The notes beneath the pieces are model-generated. The model searched no databases and was not told the DNA's origin. It was given only the letters and a program-made list of their open reading frames with translations. A stretch of 64,000 nt of DNA from Ktedonospora formicarum (GTDB lineage Bacteria > Chloroflexota > Ktedonobacteria > Ktedonobacterales > Ktedonobacteraceae), in NCBI RefSeq assembly GCF_016587355.1, contig NZ_BNJF01000002.1, positions 682,001 through 746,000 on the forward strand, in the 5' to 3' direction. Made by a program: the position numbers and the translations under genes. This document shows positions 63,864-64,000 of this stretch, in pieces. Each line of letters starts with the position of its first letter. The first letter of the stretch is position 1.

Positions 63864-64000
63864 ATGCGCTTTAAGAACGTCGCTTTTCATCTCTTACTCG
63901 CGCTTCTGCTAACCGGGCTTCTAGCCGCATGTGATTCTTCAGGTACAGCAGGGAGTGTGAGCACTCCTACGACCACTAATGAGAGCACTCCCACAACAAC
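63864..64000 (+). CDS. Lipoprotein, 5' end only
   Basis: The frame is open from the ATG at 63864 to the window end (45 codons seen). gaggag precedes it by 9-11 bases. The start MRFKNVAFHLLLALLLTGLLAAC is a lipoprotein signal peptide with lipobox LLAAC (Cys23), followed by a Thr/Ser-rich linker with repeated STPTTT-like units, typical of Chloroflexota surface lipoproteins. The functional domain lies outside the window. Confidence 0.8.
   Translation, partial: MRFKNVAFHLLLALLLTGLLAACDSSGTAGSVSTPTTTNESTPTT

Noticed and set aside
1..64000. CRISPR arrays, tRNA or rRNA genes, transposases, phage genes, defence systems
   Set aside because: None seen: no regularly spaced short repeats, no cloverleaf-like segments, no transposase or integrase motifs in any long frame.

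Overview
The window looks like a chromosomal segment of a large-genome, soil-type member of the Chloroflexota, most likely class Ktedonobacteria. This is inferred from gene style, not from a marker gene: roughly 50% GC, many membrane proteins with Ktedonobacteria-like neighbours, MmyB-type XRE and AraC regulators, NRPS and exopolysaccharide loci, and cytochrome bd with CydDC. No rRNA, tRNA, IS element or CRISPR array was seen.

Layout. 1-5.4 kb: 3' end of a membrane glycosyltransferase, a small membrane protein, ApbE flavin transferase, a ferric-reductase-like haem membrane protein and a two-component system. 5.4-9.2 kb: small membrane proteins, a DUF1330 protein, and an AraC regulator divergent from a PhyH-type dioxygenase. 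9.3-11.0 kb: a CzrA/SmtB-like ArsR sensor and a His-rich CDF metal exporter. 11.3-23.6 kb: one 4,109-residue NRPS (A-T-C-A-T-C-A-T-C-A-T-TE). Specificity codes read by eye predict Ser-Gly-betaAla-betaAla. The last two elongation units are a recent tandem duplication (3,183-bp period), and the thioesterase has Cys in place of the usual Ser. 23.7-25.4 kb: an Eis-like acetyltransferase behind a 39-codon leader ORF and a series of hairpins. 25.5-35.3 kb: a six-gene exopolysaccharide operon on the minus strand, including a fused polymerase-flippase and a tyrosine-kinase-like protein without its P-loop lysine.

35.9-43.6 kb is the most unusual region. A carrier protein and an AcpS phosphopantetheinyl transferase (minus strand) face an acyl-CoA-dehydrogenase-like protein, a class II aaRS-like amino acid:[carrier protein] ligase, a DUF1839 protein with BtrH-like papain-type features, a GH2 beta-mannosidase-like protein and a Cys-nucleophile thioesterase closely resembling the NRPS TE. 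This looks like a tRNA-independent aminoacyl-carrier-protein pathway whose product is unknown.

43.8-48.5 kb: two paralogous APC permeases and a glutamine-synthetase-like ligase, probably for uptake and gamma-glutamylation of an amine or amino acid. 49.3-57.8 kb: a nitric-oxide/respiration block with flavohaemoglobin, an NsrR regulator (Fe-S cysteines intact, a near-canonical operator in front of hmp) and cydABDC. 58.3-64 kb: an orphan peptide-binding lipoprotein, a quinone oxidoreductase, an XRE regulator, a Cys-pair membrane protein and the start of another lipoprotein.

Three genes (aaRS-like ligase, quinone oxidoreductase, XRE regulator) are each broken as read, and each is restored by adding a single base, two of them in C/G homopolymers. 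Base-call errors are therefore at least as likely as true pseudogenes.
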